From: Sipunculus nudus
Lineage: Eukaryota > Annelida > Sipuncula > Golfingiida > Sipunculidae
Direction: 5' to 3'
DNA length: 64,000 bases
NCBI GenBank assembly: GCA_026874595.1
Contig: CM049306.1
Span: 50,294,019-50,358,018, forward strand
This document shows positions 63,830 through 64,000 of this stretch, piece after piece (position 1 is the first letter of the stretch; each line of letters starts with the position of its first letter). Under the pieces are notes generated by a model that saw only the letters and a list, made by a program, of their open reading frames with translations, was not told where the DNA came from and ran no database searches. The translations under genes were made by a program, and so were the position numbers.

Positions 63830-64000
63830 CGCATTAGTAATCCGCACGACTTATAAATCTGTGCGCACGAAATACCAATCTTTACTACGCAGTTCCTGTA
63901 CGTATGTTCCTATAGGTCAGCCATATTGGATAGTGTCGGTTTAGTAATTCGTGGCACGAATTACTAATTCGTGGGCACGGATTAGTAATTCATGCGCACG
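63830..64000. repeat. Palindromic TTAGTAATTCGTG-type repeat running off the window edge
   Basis: ATTAGTAATTCGTG/GCACG modules occur near 63833 and then densely from 63941, in both orientations. They include a perfect 10-bp-arm palindrome with a single central base at 63944-63964 (GTAATTCGTG-G-CACGAATTAC). The array is cut by the window end. Confidence 0.75.

Overview
The window looks like eukaryotic nuclear DNA, most likely from a lophotrochozoan and probably a bivalve mollusc. It is AT-rich, gene-poor and full of long (AT)n tracts, minisatellites and small inverted-repeat elements. It has one long ORF that clearly belongs to an animal gene family, ending exactly on a splice donor. The bivalve assignment rests on that animal Kv1 gene plus a GCCCCGGCCAC / GTGGC(C)GGGGCAT hairpin with a following GTCCGTC tract and roughly 180-bp tandem cores near 13.3 kb, which resembles the pearl/Helentron-type repeats known from bivalves. 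The species was not determined.

Layout. 1-28 kb holds no confidently identified gene. It contains a 120-bp higher-order minisatellite (2.70-2.99 kb), a diverged dispersed repeat pair (5.3 and 10.6 kb), a composite tandem-repeat element (13.3-14.16 kb), a degenerate 182-bp tandem (16.8-17.35 kb), a pogo/Tigger-like MITE with TA target duplication (17.45-17.63 kb), a CpG-rich 0.6-kb open frame ending on a splice donor (19.1-19.75 kb, function unknown), several (AT)n tracts and a nearly perfect 57-bp-arm hairpin (25.87-26.01 kb). 28.04-43.33 kb is one giant minisatellite of a 32-bp unit, about 460 copies, with a higher-order module structure. 43.5-48.8 kb holds a hairpin, a repeat element and a 1.23-kb tandem duplication whose second copy carries 691 extra bases.

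50.85-52.24 kb is the only confident gene: one large exon encoding the T1 domain, S1-S6 and pore of a Shaker/Kv1 voltage-gated potassium channel on the + strand. The open frame stops only because it reads into a consensus donor (GTGAGT at 52245), so the C-terminal exon or exons should lie downstream; none was recognised within the window. The S4 helix is unusual: the position of the first Shaker gating arginine is isoleucine (I332). 52.25-64 kb has no further recognisable coding sequence. It contains a long (AT)n tract, a 29-30-bp minisatellite rich in CACCTG E-boxes (62.1-63.0 kb), GT/GAT/ATT microsatellites, and a palindromic repeat running off the right edge.

The genes do not form an operon or pathway; the window is one channel gene in a repeat-dense neighbourhood. 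The strongest observations are the arithmetic of the 32-bp array modules, the missing S4 arginine, the long hairpin and the structured duplication at 45.6-48.8 kb.
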